A stretch of DNA of 64,000 nt from Clostridiaceae bacterium (GCA_902363735.1 CABJBA010000002.1:454686-518685), one strand, 5' to 3'. Shown: positions 9,141-19,699, counted from the stretch's first letter. Notes: a model not told the origin generated them from the letters alone. Numbers and translations are program-made.

Positions 9141-10310
9141 ATGAAAATATTTCATTTATCCGATTTACACATTGGAAAGCAATTAAACGGTTACAGCTTA
9201 AGAGAGAATCAGGAGGCAGTTCTTTGTCAGATACTTAATTATGCATCTGAAGAACATCCGGATGCAATTTTGATCTGCGGCGATATTTATGATAAAACGG
9301 TGCCTTCCGGGGAGGCCTATACCATATTCAGCAATTTTCTCATATCCATTTCCCAAATTAAGCCCCGGATTCCGGTTCTGATTATTGCAGGAAATCACGA
9401 TTCTCCGGAACGGCTTTCCTATGCAGGTCCTTTTTTGGAGAAGCATTCCATCCATGTATCAGCATTTCTGCCGGGCAGCTCTGAGGAATATTTAAAAAAG
9501 GTGGTGCTGGAGGATGAGTACGGACCGGTAAATTTTTATTTACTTCCTTTCTTAAAGCCCGGATATATAAGGCCTCTTTTTGAAGATAACCAGCCTGCCG
9601 GGTATGAAAGCGCTGTGAAAGCTGTTTTAGAACGGGAGCAGATTGATTTTAAACAGCGTAATATCCTGTTATCCCACCAGTTTTACGGTTCAGGTGGCAA
9701 GGACCCGGAAACCTGTGAGTCGGAGCAGGCTGTTATTATGGCGGGAGGACTGGACCGGGTAGATATATCGGTTTTGCCTGACTTTGATTACGTTGCTCTG
9801 GGCCATATTCACGGAAGTCAAAAGGTAGGCGGCCGCCGGATCCGGTACTGCGGAACGCCGTATAAGTATTCGGTCAGCGAGGAATTTCATAAAAAATCTG
9901 TTACAGTGGTAAAGATTGGGGAAAAGGGAGAGGAGCCGGAACTGGAATTTCTCCCTTTAAAAGGATTTCAGGATGTGAGAAGGGAACGGGGAAGTCTGGC
10001 AGAGCTGCTGGAGCGGGCAGAGGATAAAAACCGCCACGATTTTGTCAGTATCACCCTTACGGATGAAGAGGAACCTTACCGGGTAAGGGAACGGCTGGAG
10101 GAAGTGTACAGTCATATTCTGGAAATACGGGTGGACAATCAGAGGACAAGACAAAAACTGCTGGAGCGGGCAGAAGAGGTTCCGGTCTTAAAGCCGCTGG
10201 AGGCATTCCGTCAGTTTTATAAGGCGGTAAAGGGCAAAGATATGACGGTGGAAGAGGAAGAAGCTATGGAACGGATCGTACAGGAAGCAAAGGAGGACGA
10301 AGGCATATGA
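9141..10310 (+). CDS. sbcD: SbcD exonuclease subunit (Mre11-like)
   Basis: A 389-residue metallophosphoesterase nuclease, the Mre11-like partner of SbcC, which cleaves DNA hairpins and processes blocked DNA ends. Phosphoesterase motifs appear in order: SDLHIGK near residue 7, CGDIYDK near 48, AGNHDSPERL near 80, LLSHQF and ALGHIHG. The C-terminal third is the acidic capping region. The start ATG 9141 follows GTAAGGAGTG. It overlaps sbcC by four bases (ATGA), the usual sbcDC arrangement, implying translational coupling. Length is normal. Confidence 0.96.
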   Translation: MKIFHLSDLHIGKQLNGYSLRENQEAVLCQILNYASEEHPDAILICGDIYDKTVPSGEAYTIFSNFLISISQIKPRIPVLIIAGNHDSPERLSYAGPFLEKHSIHVSAFLPGSSEEYLKKVVLEDEYGPVNFYLLPFLKPGYIRPLFEDNQPAGYESAVKAVLEREQIDFKQRNILLSHQFYGSGGKDPETCESEQAVIMAGGLDRVDISVLPDFDYVALGHIHGSQKVGGRRIRYCGTPYKYSVSEEFHKKSVTVVKIGEKGEEPELEFLPLKGFQDVRRERGSLAELLERAEDKNRHDFVSITLTDEEEPYRVRERLEEVYSHILEIRVDNQRTRQKLLERAEEVPVLKPLEAFRQFYKAVKGKDMTVEEEEAMERIVQEAKEDEGI

Positions 10311-13300
10311 AACCGCTTTATCTTACTATGTCTGCCTTTGGTTCCTATGGTGGAACAGAAACGGTGGACTTCGGGAAAATCGGCCATGGAATATTTTTGA
10401 TTACAGGAGACACAGGGGCAGGAAAGACCACAATTTTTGATGCCATATCCTTTGCGTTGTTTGGTGAGTCCAGCGGGCAAAGGAGGGAGGCGTCCATGAT
10501 GCGCAGCCAATACGGAGAAGATGAGGAGACGTTTGTTTCCTTGAAATTTTCCCAGAAGGGGCAGGTTTATGAAATTACAAGAAGTCCGTCCTATACCCGG
10601 ATCAGCAAAAGAAAGAATAAAAACGGAGAATATTCTGCGGTTCCTGTTTCTGCAAAGGTAAGTCTTCTTCTTCCTGACGGCAGCGAATATCCAGGCAATA
10701 TCCGGGATATAAACCAGAAGATACAGGAAATCCTGGGAGTGGACCAGAACCAGTTTTTCCAGATCGCTATGATTGCCCAGGGAGATTATTTAAAGCTGCT
10801 TCACGCCTCTTCCAGAGAACGGAAAGAGATATTTTCCAGAATATTCAACACAGGAATATACAGCAGGATTCAGACAAAGCTGAAGGAGAGGAACAGTCTC
10901 ATATATGGAAGGCTGGAGGAAAAAAGGCTTCTGTGTTTCCATGAACTTAAAAATATAGAGCTTTTAGAGGAAAGTTCCTATAAAGAAAGCTGGCAGGATC
11001 TTTTGGATTTTAAGGAAACAAAGACTGAGGAGATTAAGGACCTTTTAACAGAAATTATAAATGAGATAAGAGAGAGAGAAGACCGGGGCCGGGAAGAAAA
11101 AGAAACGGCCGGAACTCTTCTTTCCCAGGCAGAAAGCCAGCTGAGCCGGGCAGAAGAAATCAACCGTATTTTTGCCGGTCTGGAACAGGCAGCAGCAGGT
11201 TTAAAGGTTTTGGAGGCTCAAAAGGATCAGTGGAAGGAACTGGAAAAGCGGTTAAACATCTCCAAAGAAGCAGACAGGGCAGGAGTGCCGGAACATGCTT
11301 ATGTTGAGAAAAAGAAAGAATACCAGTCTTCCCTGGAAAAGCTGGCTAAGCTGGATACAGAGTTGGAACGGTTAAGCCAGGTTCTTTTCAATGCTAAAAA
11401 AGAGGCCAAAGAAAGCAAAGAGCGTTCAGACAGAGAGGAGCCGGAGCTTTCAGCCATTATTGTCAGACTGGAAGAATCCTTGCCTTTGTATCAACAGTGG
11501 AGGACTGGCCGGGAGGTTTATGAGAGAAAAAGGCTGGAGGAAGAAAAAACCGGACTTTATCTGAAAAAGCTGGAGGAAGAGCTGACGGAATTAAAAGGCC
11601 GGCTTTCAGCCGCGGAGGCCAGGCAGGGAATACTGGAAGAGAAGTCCCGCCGTCTGCCGGAAATCAGGCAGAAAAAGACTGAAGCGGAAGAGGGGCAGCA
11701 GGCATTGGAGGGGCTTTCTCTGGCATTGGAGCGTCTGGAAAAGGATATTGTAAAAAAGGAAGAAATCCAGAGGCGGATTGTCAGCGAACAGGAAACGTAT
11801 CAACGGGCGGAAGCCGAATATAATGAGCTGTACCGGGAATTTCTGGCCCAGCAGGCAGGAATTATGGCGGAGAATCTGGAGGAAGGGCATCCCTGTCCGG
11901 TCTGCGGTTCTGCTCATCATCCACATAAGGCAGAATTGACCAAGGCAGCCGTCACTCAGGAAAAAGTGGAGCAGGCAAAGGAAAAGAGGAATCAGTCAGA
12001 GGAACAGAGAGCTAAGGCCGCAGAGATTGGCATTATGTCAGTGGAAAGCTGCCGTCACCAGGAAGAACAAATTAAAAAAGAAGTTCTGAAATGGTTTGGA
12101 AACACGCTATCTCCAGAACAGCTAAAAGCCAAACTTGGGCCGGAACTGGATATATTGAGGAAGCTTTTAAGATTAGCGGAGCAGGAGGAACGGGAAGCCC
12201 TGGAGGCAGAATCTATATTAAAGAAGATTCTGGAATTCCGCAGTGAGGGCCGTAAAAGGCTGGAAGAACTGGAGCCTGCCAGAGAACGGGCCATGAACCT
12301 TTGGCAGGAAAAGAAGGCTGAGGCCGCCGCTCTTTTGGCAGAAGCAGACCATCTAAAAAAACGTCTGCCTGAAACCGATGAAAAAGCTGCTGTAAAAAAG
12401 CTGGAGTCCTGTAAAAAACGAAGAGAAGAATTGGTGAAAGCAGGGGAACAGTCAGAAGAGCGGTTCCGCTATGCTTTGGAAATGGAAAAGGAAATGAAGG
12501 GCCGTATGATCTCCCAAAAAGAAAACGGGGAAGCAGTCCGGATTGACCTGGAACAAGCATATAAATCCTATGGCCTGGCTTTGTCTGAACTGAATTTTTC
12601 TTCAGAGGAAGAATATTACAGAGCAAAGCAGACACCGGAAACCAGGAAAAAGTGGGAAGAAGGCATAAGCCGTTACGAAAATGACCTGTTAAAGGCCCGG
12701 ACTGTGGAAGGACAGTACCGGAAGCAGACGGCAGGCAGGGAAAAGGTGGAAACCGGTCCGTGGATTCAGCAGGCCGGCGTACTTAGAGAGAAGCAGAAAC
12801 AGCTTCAAAAAGAAGAAGCCCGGATCACAGGAGTTCTCAGCAGGGCAGTTCAGGCGGAAGAAAATCTAAAGAGGCTCTGGAAAGAACAGGAACAATTAAA
12901 TGAAGAATACCGTCTGTACCACACGTTGTTTCAGACTGCCAATGGGAAGATGACCGGTTCTGCCAGCCTGGATTTTCAGACATATGTCCAGCGCCAGTAT
13001 TTTAATCAGATGATACAGGCAGCAAACAGCAGGCTGAAGGTGATGACTGATGGCAGGTTCCTTCTGCAGTGCAGGGAGCTGGATTCCCTGGGAAAGCAGG
13101 GGGAGGTGGGGCTGGATCTGGATATTTACAGCATGGATGCCAACAAGATCCGGGATGTGAAGACCCTATCCGGCGGAGAATCTTTTCTGGCAGCATTGTC
13201 CATGGCCCTTGGAATGGCAGATATCATCCAGCGTACCGCAGGAAATGTGTCCATAGATGCTCTTTTTATCGATGAAGGTTTTGGCTCTCTTGATGAAGAA

Positions 13301-13474
13301 TCCAGGCTTAAAGCGGTTCGTATTTTACAGGAACTGGCTGGTGAGCGGAGAATTATTGGAATTATTTCTCATGTGACGGAATTAAAGGAGCAGATTGGAA
13401 AAAAACTTCTGGTAAAGAAAACGGAAAAGGGAAGTAAAATCCAGTGGGATATGGATGTGAGAGAGGAAGGTTGA
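10307..13474 (+). CDS. sbcC: SbcC ATPase subunit (Rad50-like SMC protein)
   Basis: A 1055-residue SMC-like ATPase. The N-terminal half-ATPase has GDTGAGKTTIFD (Walker A) near residue 31. Long, charged coiled coils flank a zinc hook, CPVCGSAHHPH near residue 530. The C-terminal half has LSGGESFLAALSMALG (ABC signature) and ALFIDEGFGSLD (Walker B). It bridges DNA ends and drives the SbcD nuclease. The coiled-coil arms are Glu/Lys-rich and repetitive in composition, as expected. I see no terminator between its stop and the uvrA promoter. Confidence 0.96.
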   Translation: MKPLYLTMSAFGSYGGTETVDFGKIGHGIFLITGDTGAGKTTIFDAISFALFGESSGQRREASMMRSQYGEDEETFVSLKFSQKGQVYEITRSPSYTRISKRKNKNGEYSAVPVSAKVSLLLPDGSEYPGNIRDINQKIQEILGVDQNQFFQIAMIAQGDYLKLLHASSRERKEIFSRIFNTGIYSRIQTKLKERNSLIYGRLEEKRLLCFHELKNIELLEESSYKESWQDLLDFKETKTEEIKDLLTEIINEIREREDRGREEKETAGTLLSQAESQLSRAEEINRIFAGLEQAAAGLKVLEAQKDQWKELEKRLNISKEADRAGVPEHAYVEKKKEYQSSLEKLAKLDTELERLSQVLFNAKKEAKESKERSDREEPELSAIIVRLEESLPLYQQWRTGREVYERKRLEEEKTGLYLKKLEEELTELKGRLSAAEARQGILEEKSRRLPEIRQKKTEAEEGQQALEGLSLALERLEKDIVKKEEIQRRIVSEQETYQRAEAEYNELYREFLAQQAGIMAENLEEGHPCPVCGSAHHPHKAELTKAAVTQEKVEQAKEKRNQSEEQRAKAAEIGIMSVESCRHQEEQIKKEVLKWFGNTLSPEQLKAKLGPELDILRKLLRLAEQEEREALEAESILKKILEFRSEGRKRLEELEPARERAMNLWQEKKAEAAALLAEADHLKKRLPETDEKAAVKKLESCKKRREELVKAGEQSEERFRYALEMEKEMKGRMISQKENGEAVRIDLEQAYKSYGLALSELNFSSEEEYYRAKQTPETRKKWEEGISRYENDLLKARTVEGQYRKQTAGREKVETGPWIQQAGVLREKQKQLQKEEARITGVLSRAVQAEENLKRLWKEQEQLNEEYRLYHTLFQTANGKMTGSASLDFQTYVQRQYFNQMIQAANSRLKVMTDGRFLLQCRELDSLGKQGEVGLDLDIYSMDANKIRDVKTLSGGESFLAALSMALGMADIIQRTAGNVSIDALFIDEGFGSLDEESRLKAVRILQELAGERRIIGIISHVTELKEQIGKKLLVKKTEKGSKIQWDMDVREEG

Positions 13475-13520
13475 AAGCCTGTATTACATATCTCCGACCC
13501 ATAAAATGGAAACATATTTT

Positions 13521-13560
13521 CGAACAAGTGTTTGCAATGCGAAAGCAGATGTGGTATAAT
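13521..13560 (+). promoter_or_regulatory. uvrA promoter with LexA (SOS) box
   Basis: CGAACAAGTGTTTG (13521-13534) matches the Firmicutes LexA/DinR operator pattern CGAAC-N4-GTTYG. It overlaps the first bases of the -35 element TTGCAA (13532-13537). A 17-base spacer leads to a perfect TATAAT (13555-13560), with an extended-minus-10 TG at 13552-13553. LexA bound here would block RNA polymerase, so uvrA should be induced by DNA damage. Confidence 0.8.
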
Positions 13561-13590
13561 GGGGGAAAACAATCACTGAGTGATAAAGAT

Positions 13591-13639
13591 GCGGGCCTTA
13601 TCCGGCCCGCATTAGGAGTTTGTGAGATTCCGGATCTCA
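13591..13639 (+). promoter_or_regulatory. Two hairpins in the uvrA leader
   Basis: GCGGGCC (13591-13597) pairs with GGCCCGC (13604-13610), and TGAGAT (13623-13628) pairs with ATCTCA (13634-13639). Both lie between the uvrA promoter and its ribosome binding site (AGGAG at 13649-13653). Neither is followed by a good U-tract, so they are not a typical terminator; they could stabilise the mRNA or tune translation. Confidence 0.4.
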
Positions 13640-13663
13640 GTTTATTACAGGAGTATAAACAGT

Positions 13664-16489
13664 ATGGCAAAACAATATATCAAGATAAGAGGCGCTAATG
13701 AGCACAATTTAAAGAATATTGACTTAGAGATTCCAAGGAATGAACTTGTGGTTTTAACGGGACTCAGCGGTTCCGGAAAGTCTTCCCTCGCCTTTGATAC
13801 CATTTACGCCGAAGGGCAGAGGCGTTATATGGAATCCCTTTCATCCTATGCCCGTCAATTTTTAGGTCAGATGGAAAAGCCGGAAGTAGAAAGCATTGAG
13901 GGCTTGTCTCCTGCTATCTCCATTGACCAGAAATCTACGAACCGCAATCCCCGGTCTACGGTGGGTACGGTTACGGAAATTTACGATTATATGAGGCTTC
14001 TCTATGCCAGAATCGGCATTCCCCATTGTCCTAAGTGCGGCAGGGAGATCAGGAAGCAGACCATTGACCAGATGGTGGACCAGATTATGGAGCTGACCGA
14101 GAGGACTAAGATCCAGCTTCTGGCTCCCGTGGTACGGGGACGGAAAGGAGAGCATGCCAAGGTTTTGGAGCATGCTCGGAAAAGCGGATATGTGAGAGTC
14201 CGTATTGACGGAAACCTTTATGAGCTTTCTGAGGAAATCAAGCTGGATAAGAATATCAAGCATAACATTGAAGTAGTGGTAGACCGCCTTGCCATTCGGG
14301 AAGGCATTGAAAAGCGTCTGACTGATTCCATAGAGACGGTCATGGAGCTTGCAAACGGTCTGATGACTGTAGATGTGGTAGATGGACAGCCTATTAACTT
14401 CAGCCAGAGTTTTTCCTGCCCTGACTGCGGAATCAGCGTTGATGAGGTGGAACCCAGAAGCTTTTCTTTCAATAACCCATTTGGTGCGTGTTCTGACTGC
14501 TTTGGTCTTGGCTATAAGATGGAATTTGACGAAGAACTGATGATTCCCGATAAGAGTCTGAGCATTGATCAGGGAGCCATTGTAGTGCTGGGCTGGCAGT
14601 CCTGCACGGATAAGGGCAGCTATACCCGGGCGGTTTTGGAGGCTCTTGCAAAGGAATATAAATTCCGCCTGGATACTCCCTTTGAGAATTATCCTAAGGA
14701 AGTACATGACGTGCTCATACATGGAACCAATGGAAAGGAACTGAAAGTCCATTACAAGGGCCAGAGGGGAGAAGGAGTCTATGATGTGACTTTTGAAGGG
14801 CTTGTTCAGAATGTGTCCAGGAGATACCGGGAAACTTATTCCGAGTCCTCTAAGGCAGAGTATGAGTCCTTTATGCGGATCACTCCCTGTCCTTCCTGTG
14901 GCGGTATGAGACTGAAAAAGGAATCTCTGGCCGTTACAGTAGGAGATAAAAATATTTATGATGCCACAAACATGTCCATCGTAAAATTCCGGGAATTTAT
15001 GGATGAGCTGAATCTGACCAACATGCAGCATGCCATTGGAGACCAGATTTTAAAGGAAATCCGCGCCAGAGTTTCCTTCCTTATTGATGTGGGACTTGAC
15101 TACTTATCTCTGACCCGTGCAACCGGAACCTTATCAGGAGGCGAGGCGCAGAGAATCCGTCTGGCTACCCAGATCGGATCAGGTCTGGTGGGCGTGGCTT
15201 ATATTTTGGATGAGCCAAGTATCGGCCTTCACCAGAGGGATAATGACAAGCTTTTGAAAACTCTGCTGCATCTCAGGGACTTAGGAAATAGTGTGATCGT
15301 GGTTGAGCATGATGAAGATACCATGATGGCTGCTGACTATATCGTGGATATCGGCCCCGGAGCAGGAGAGTACGGCGGAAATGTGGTGGCCGTGGGAAAT
15401 GCAAAGCAGATCATGAAAAATAAAAACTCCATTACAGGTGCCTATTTAAGCGGACGGATTAAGATTCCCGTTCCCAAGGAGAGAAGAGAGCCTACCGGCT
15501 ATCTGACGGTAAAGGGAGCCGCTGAAAACAATTTGAAAAATATTGACGTGACATTCCCTCTGGGAATTATGACCTGCGTAACTGGTGTGTCCGGTTCCGG
15601 GAAGAGCTCTCTGGTCAATGAGATTCTATACAAGTCTTTGGCAAAGAAGCTGAACCGGGCCAGGACCATTGCTGGAAAACATAAGAAGATTGAGGGAGTA
15701 GAGCAGCTTGACAAGATCATTGCCATAGACCAGTCTCCCATTGGAAGAACTCCAAGATCCAATCCGGCAACCTATACGGGCGTATTTGATTTGATCCGGG
15801 ATTTGTTTGCCTCCACCTCTGATTCCAAGGCGAAAGGATATTCCAAGGGCCGATTCAGCTTTAATGTAAAGGGCGGACGGTGTGAAGCCTGCAGCGGCGA
15901 CGGTATTATTAAGATTGAGATGCATTTTCTTCCCGACGTATATGTTCCCTGTGAGGTCTGCGGCGGAAAACGGTATAACCGGGAAACTCTGGATGTAAAA
16001 TACAAGGGAAAAAGCATTTATGATGTTTTAGATATGACGGTTGAAGAAGCCCTGAAGTTTTTTGAAAATGTTCCTACCATTGCAAGGAAAATATCCACTC
16101 TCAATGATGTGGGGCTTTCCTATATCAGGCTGGGACAGCCTTCTACAGAGCTTTCCGGAGGTGAGGCCCAGAGAATCAAGCTGGCTACGGAGCTGAGCAA
16201 GAGGGGAACCGGTAAAACCATTTATATTCTGGACGAGCCTACCACAGGACTTCATTTTGCAGATGTCCATAAGCTGATTGAGATTTTAAAGAGACTGTCT
16301 GATGGCGGAAATACGGTGGTTGTCATTGAACATAACTTAGATGTGATTAAAACGGCTGATTATATTATCGATATCGGCCCGGAAGGCGGAGACAAAGGCG
16401 GACGGGTCATTGCCCAGGGTACACCGGAAGAGGTGGCGAAGGTTTCTGCTTCCTATACAGGATATTATATAAAAAAATATCTGGAGTAA
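13664..16489 (+). CDS. uvrA: Excinuclease ABC subunit A
   Basis: A 941-residue nucleotide-excision-repair damage sensor. I place the start at ATG 13664 ([18 protein letters not shown]), ten bases after AGGAG; the frame is open to a GTG at 13622 but that extension is not family-like. Two ABC ATPase modules are seen: [13 protein letters not shown] and [13 protein letters not shown] (Walker A), two LSGGEAQRI signatures, and [10 protein letters not shown] and [10 protein letters not shown] (Walker B). Zinc-binding pairs CPDCG/CSDC and CEAC/CEVCGG are intact. It works with UvrB and UvrC, encoded elsewhere. It is under a predicted SOS promoter and ends at a strong terminator. Confidence 0.97.
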   Translation: MAKQYIKIRGANEHNLKNIDLEIPRNELVVLTGLSGSGKSSLAFDTIYAEGQRRYMESLSSYARQFLGQMEKPEVESIEGLSPAISIDQKSTNRNPRSTVGTVTEIYDYMRLLYARIGIPHCPKCGREIRKQTIDQMVDQIMELTERTKIQLLAPVVRGRKGEHAKVLEHARKSGYVRVRIDGNLYELSEEIKLDKNIKHNIEVVVDRLAIREGIEKRLTDSIETVMELANGLMTVDVVDGQPINFSQSFSCPDCGISVDEVEPRSFSFNNPFGACSDCFGLGYKMEFDEELMIPDKSLSIDQGAIVVLGWQSCTDKGSYTRAVLEALAKEYKFRLDTPFENYPKEVHDVLIHGTNGKELKVHYKGQRGEGVYDVTFEGLVQNVSRRYRETYSESSKAEYESFMRITPCPSCGGMRLKKESLAVTVGDKNIYDATNMSIVKFREFMDELNLTNMQHAIGDQILKEIRARVSFLIDVGLDYLSLTRATGTLSGGEAQRIRLATQIGSGLVGVAYILDEPSIGLHQRDNDKLLKTLLHLRDLGNSVIVVEHDEDTMMAADYIVDIGPGAGEYGGNVVAVGNAKQIMKNKNSITGAYLSGRIKIPVPKERREPTGYLTVKGAAENNLKNIDVTFPLGIMTCVTGVSGSGKSSLVNEILYKSLAKKLNRARTIAGKHKKIEGVEQLDKIIAIDQSPIGRTPRSNPATYTGVFDLIRDLFASTSDSKAKGYSKGRFSFNVKGGRCEACSGDGIIKIEMHFLPDVYVPCEVCGGKRYNRETLDVKYKGKSIYDVLDMTVEEALKFFENVPTIARKISTLNDVGLSYIRLGQPSTELSGGEAQRIKLATELSKRGTGKTIYILDEPTTGLHFADVHKLIEILKRLSDGGNTVVVIEHNLDVIKTADYIIDIGPEGGDKGGRVIAQGTPEEVAKVSASYTGYYIKKYLE

Positions 16490-16590
16490 TTGGCTGGTAT
16501 GACTGGTTTGTAAAGGAACAGAATGAAGAGGAAATGAATACGGAAGAGATATGATTTTACAGATGAAGATACAAATAAATAATTAGAATG

Positions 16591-16634
16591 AAAAGGTATA
16601 TCAAAGCAGTCAGATACTTTGATATACCTTTTTT
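16591..16634 (+). terminator. Strong intrinsic terminator after uvrA
   Basis: A long perfect stem, AAGGTATATCAAAG (16593-16606) with CTTTGATATACCTT (16617-16630), has a ten-base loop and is followed by TTTT. It closes the uvrA unit. Confidence 0.85.
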
Positions 16635-16786
16635 GTTGACTGTTTATATACGGTTATATCCAGGTGATTTTATGATGTCAGATTTTTCAGGAGTGATAAA
16701 TCCTTTTAAAATACTGTATTCGTCAGATTTTGTCACATGAAACAGATACTGTCAATTTACATTTTGTGTAAGGAGTGTTAGGTTTG
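16635..16786 (+). promoter_or_regulatory. Leader/promoter region of the polysaccharide operon
   Basis: This gene-free stretch (part of 16490-16827) must carry the promoter of the 16-kb operon. I find no convincing paired -35/-10. There is an inverted repeat TTACA-N5-TGTAA at 16757-16771 that runs into the AAGGAG at 16770-16775 and could be an operator or could mask the ribosome binding site. The base before 16590 shows nothing beyond the uvrA terminator. An activator-dependent promoter, served by the AraC-type regulator within the operon, would explain the poor core promoter. Confidence 0.35.
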
Positions 16787-16831
16787 ATGCAGCTGGAATG
16801 GCAAGAACGAAAAAGGATAGGAAGCCAATGA
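16787..16831 (+). CDS. Possible 14-codon leader peptide
   Basis: ATG at 16787 follows AAGGAG (16770-16775) by 11 bases and encodes MQLEWQERKRIGSQ before TGA at 16829-16831. That TGA overlaps ATG codons at 16828 and 16831 of the next gene in an ATGA arrangement, so the leader could couple translation. It may be chance; no amino-acid bias suggests attenuation. Confidence 0.25.
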   Translation: MQLEWQERKRIGSQ

Positions 16832-18006
16832 TGGATAGGAAATCTCTTAGAATTCTGCTGATTGGAATTGGCGGATATGGAATCAATTATTTAAAAGAAC
16901 TGACAGAAAAGGATCTGGGCCCAGTTGTTATTGAAGGAGTCTGCGAAGTATTACCTGAAGTATATAATCAGTTTCCTGTGTTAAAAGAAAGGGGTATTCC
17001 GGTATTTAAAACACCGGAGGAATTCTATGAAAAACACAGAGCAGATCTGGCAGTGATATCTACCCCCATTCATCTTCATTATAGTCAGATCAAAACCTGT
17101 CTGATGAATGGCAGTAATGTGTTATGCGAAAAACCGGTTTGTACCGCGGCAAAAGGTGCAAAGGAACTTATGAAGCTGGAGCAGGAAAAAGAACGTTTTG
17201 TAGCAGTAGGGTATCAGCTTAATTATTCCAGAGATGTACTTCAGCTGAAACAGGATATTTTGGCAGGAGTATTTGGTAAACCAGTGCAGATGAAAGCACT
17301 TCATGCCATGAAACGGGGGAGCGCCTACTATAAAAGGAATTCCTGGGCAGGAAGAATTTTTGTAAATGATTGTGGAGTACATGATAGTCCCTTTAATAAT
17401 GCCTGCGCCCATCAGTTCCAGGTAATGACATTTCTTCTGGGAAGTAAGATGGATGAGTCAGCCAGACTTTCTACGGTAACAGGTGAGCTGTACCGTGCAA
17501 ATCCGCAGATTGAAAACTACGATACGGCATCGGTTAGGGGAGAGACATCAGATGGAATTCCGATTTACTATTATACAACCCATAACCTGGAGAGGAAGAT
17601 CCTCGGTCCTGTCAGTGAATACCAATTTGAACTGGGAACCATCTATTATGGAAAAGATTTTGGCGGGGGACAGGTCAATGAATATGTTGCGGTTATGAAT
17701 AATGGTACAAGTAATTCCTATGGCCAGATATCAAAAGGGGAGCGCATGCAGAAACTGTATGATGCCATAGAAAGTACCAGAGATAAAAACCATCCGGTCT
17801 GTACCATTCAGTGTGCTGTCCCTCATTTAGAAGCGGTGGAGCAGCTTTCCAGGTTACCTATTGTCCCGGTGTCAGAGGGAATGATAGAATGGCTTGGCAG
17901 CGAAGATGACCGGTATTGCTGCATAAAAAATGCAGAGGAAGTATTGAAAAAATGTTATTTAAACCAGCTGATGCCGGGAGAATCCGGTGCAGGCTGGAGC
18001 AAATAA
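16828..18006 (+). CDS. Gfo/Idh/MocA oxidoreductase, first of three
   Basis: About 392 residues; NAD(P)-dependent sugar or polyol dehydrogenase family. A Rossmann start (RILLIGIGGYGINYL) and the catalytic-loop signature NVLCEKPVC near residue 100 are visible. The frame is open from ATG 16798, but the family-like N-terminus begins at the double ATG 16828/16831, so I prefer that start. Unlike the other two copies, the C-terminal part is divergent and has no GEGGGVLxNQ motif; instead there is NDCGVHDSPFNNACAHQ. It probably acts on a sugar acid or modified sugar released from the lyase. It opens the operon, with the binding protein 37 bases downstream. Confidence 0.85.
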   Translation: MMDRKSLRILLIGIGGYGINYLKELTEKDLGPVVIEGVCEVLPEVYNQFPVLKERGIPVFKTPEEFYEKHRADLAVISTPIHLHYSQIKTCLMNGSNVLCEKPVCTAAKGAKELMKLEQEKERFVAVGYQLNYSRDVLQLKQDILAGVFGKPVQMKALHAMKRGSAYYKRNSWAGRIFVNDCGVHDSPFNNACAHQFQVMTFLLGSKMDESARLSTVTGELYRANPQIENYDTASVRGETSDGIPIYYYTTHNLERKILGPVSEYQFELGTIYYGKDFGGGQVNEYVAVMNNGTSNSYGQISKGERMQKLYDAIESTRDKNHPVCTIQCAVPHLEAVEQLSRLPIVPVSEGMIEWLGSEDDRYCCIKNAEEVLKKCYLNQLMPGESGAGWSK

Positions 18007-18043
18007 ATAAGAAAAGAGATAAGTAAGAAAAGGAGAAGAAGGT

Positions 18044-19699
18044 ATGAGAAAAAGAAAAACGGCATTTCTGCTGGCAATGATTATGGCAGTAACAGCACTG
18101 TCTGGCTGCAGTAAATCAGGAAAAGAGACAGCTGTACAGACGAAAAATGCTAAGGAAACAACTGCAGCAGCCAGCACGGAAGCAACAAAAGAGGGGACAG
18201 CAAAGACGGAAGGCGAGAAGCCGTATGCAGGAGTCACATTGAAGTATTGGGTCAGGTTATTTCCAAGCGTTTCATCCACAGTAACAAATCTTGGGGAAAC
18301 AAAATGGGCACAGACTGTGGAGGAAAGAACAGGAATCAAGCTGGAATTTATTCACCCCACTGCAGGTTCTGAAGATGAGGAGTTCAGCGTTCTGGTTGCA
18401 TCAGGGGAATACCCGGATATTATCGAGCATACCTGGACGAAATATTCCGGCGGGGCTTCTGCTGCAATATCTGATGGTGTTATCCTCAATCTCAATGATA
18501 TTATGACCAACAAAGCACCTAATTTAAGTACTATTTTAACTGCGCATCCTGATGTTGACAAAATGGTGAAGACCCAGGAAGGGGACTATTATTGCTTCCC
18601 ATTCTTAAGAGGACTTGAAACTCCAAACAAGAATTTATTTTCCAGCGGTATGGTTGTGAGAAAGGATCTGCTTGATAAGCTGGGGCTTTCACTGCCGGAG
18701 ACCATTGATGAGTGGGAAACTGTGCTTCGTGCATTTAAAAACGAGGGAGTTGAGGTTCCATTCACAACCAGATCCGAGTGGATGCGTGAGGTATGGTGTC
18801 CTGGCTTTGATAACTGGGGAGATTTCTATGTAGAAGACGGCGTGGTAAAGAATGGTCTGATTGAAGACAGCAGAAAAGCGTATTTAACAAAAATGAATCA
18901 GTGGTATGAGGAAGGTCTGATTGACAGAGATTATCTGGTTGCGGATAAAGCCTCCTGCCAGACGTATTTTACAACAGGAAAAAGTGCGGTGACCTATGCA
19001 CCGGGTGGACAGGGACTTGGTACTTATACTCAGATCATGCACGATGCGAATCCGGAAATTACAGATAAGTCCATTGTTTCCACTGTACCGGTTACTTCAG
19101 TAAAAGGAAAAAATGCAAAGTTTTCAAAGATGAATCAGATTTTTGATGGCTCCGGTTCCAGTGCGGCTATCAGTACCCAATGTAAGAATGTTGATGCAGC
19201 AGCCTGGCTTTTAGACTGGATGTACAGCGAAGAAGGTGCTTTGGTCAACAGCTTCGGAATAGAGGGAGAAACCTACACCTTACAGGATGGCGCTCCGGTA
19301 TTCTCAGAGATGGTTACCAATAATCCTGACGGACTGACTATGGAGCGTGCCCTTGGTATCTACACCAGAGTCGGTGCCGGCCCACGGGTACAGGACGAGT
19401 CCGCATTGGAACAGACTTATTTCCTGGAGAGCCAGAAGGAAGCACTTGAGCTTTGGATGAAAACGGATATGGGAGAGTATGTCTATCCGCCGGCTACCGT
19501 ATCCAATGAAGACAGTGATAAGCTATCTAATATCATGAGTAATATAAAGACCTACTCCGATGAGATGGAAGCAAAATTTGTTGCGGGAACAGCTTCGCTG
19601 GATGAGTGGGATAATTATGTAAAACAGCTGAAAACCTTTGGAATTGAGGATTCCATCTCAATGAAACAGGCCGCATACGACAAATATATAGCAAACTAA
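18044..19699 (+). CDS. Sugar ABC transporter substrate-binding lipoprotein
   Basis: 551 residues with a lipoprotein signal peptide (positive start, hydrophobic core, ALSGC with Cys22) and a Thr/Ala/Glu-rich linker to about residue 60. The mature part is an extracellular solute-binding protein of the large Lpl/family-1 type used with YteP/YtcP permeases, as encoded at 27059 and 28051. The size suits oligosaccharide ligands. AAAGGAG precedes ATG 18044. It lies second in the operon, directly before the lyase gene, which supports uptake of the lyase's oligosaccharide substrate. Confidence 0.9.
   Translation: MRKRKTAFLLAMIMAVTALSGCSKSGKETAVQTKNAKETTAAASTEATKEGTAKTEGEKPYAGVTLKYWVRLFPSVSSTVTNLGETKWAQTVEERTGIKLEFIHPTAGSEDEEFSVLVASGEYPDIIEHTWTKYSGGASAAISDGVILNLNDIMTNKAPNLSTILTAHPDVDKMVKTQEGDYYCFPFLRGLETPNKNLFSSGMVVRKDLLDKLGLSLPETIDEWETVLRAFKNEGVEVPFTTRSEWMREVWCPGFDNWGDFYVEDGVVKNGLIEDSRKAYLTKMNQWYEEGLIDRDYLVADKASCQTYFTTGKSAVTYAPGGQGLGTYTQIMHDANPEITDKSIVSTVPVTSVKGKNAKFSKMNQIFDGSGSSAAISTQCKNVDAAAWLLDWMYSEEGALVNSFGIEGETYTLQDGAPVFSEMVTNNPDGLTMERALGIYTRVGAGPRVQDESALEQTYFLESQKEALELWMKTDMGEYVYPPATVSNEDSDKLSNIMSNIKTYSDEMEAKFVAGTASLDEWDNYVKQLKTFGIEDSISMKQAAYDKYIAN

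Noticed and set aside
13862..15031. 389-codon open frame on the minus strand across uvrA
   Set aside because: It lies wholly inside the well-supported uvrA coding region and has no family features; a shadow frame.
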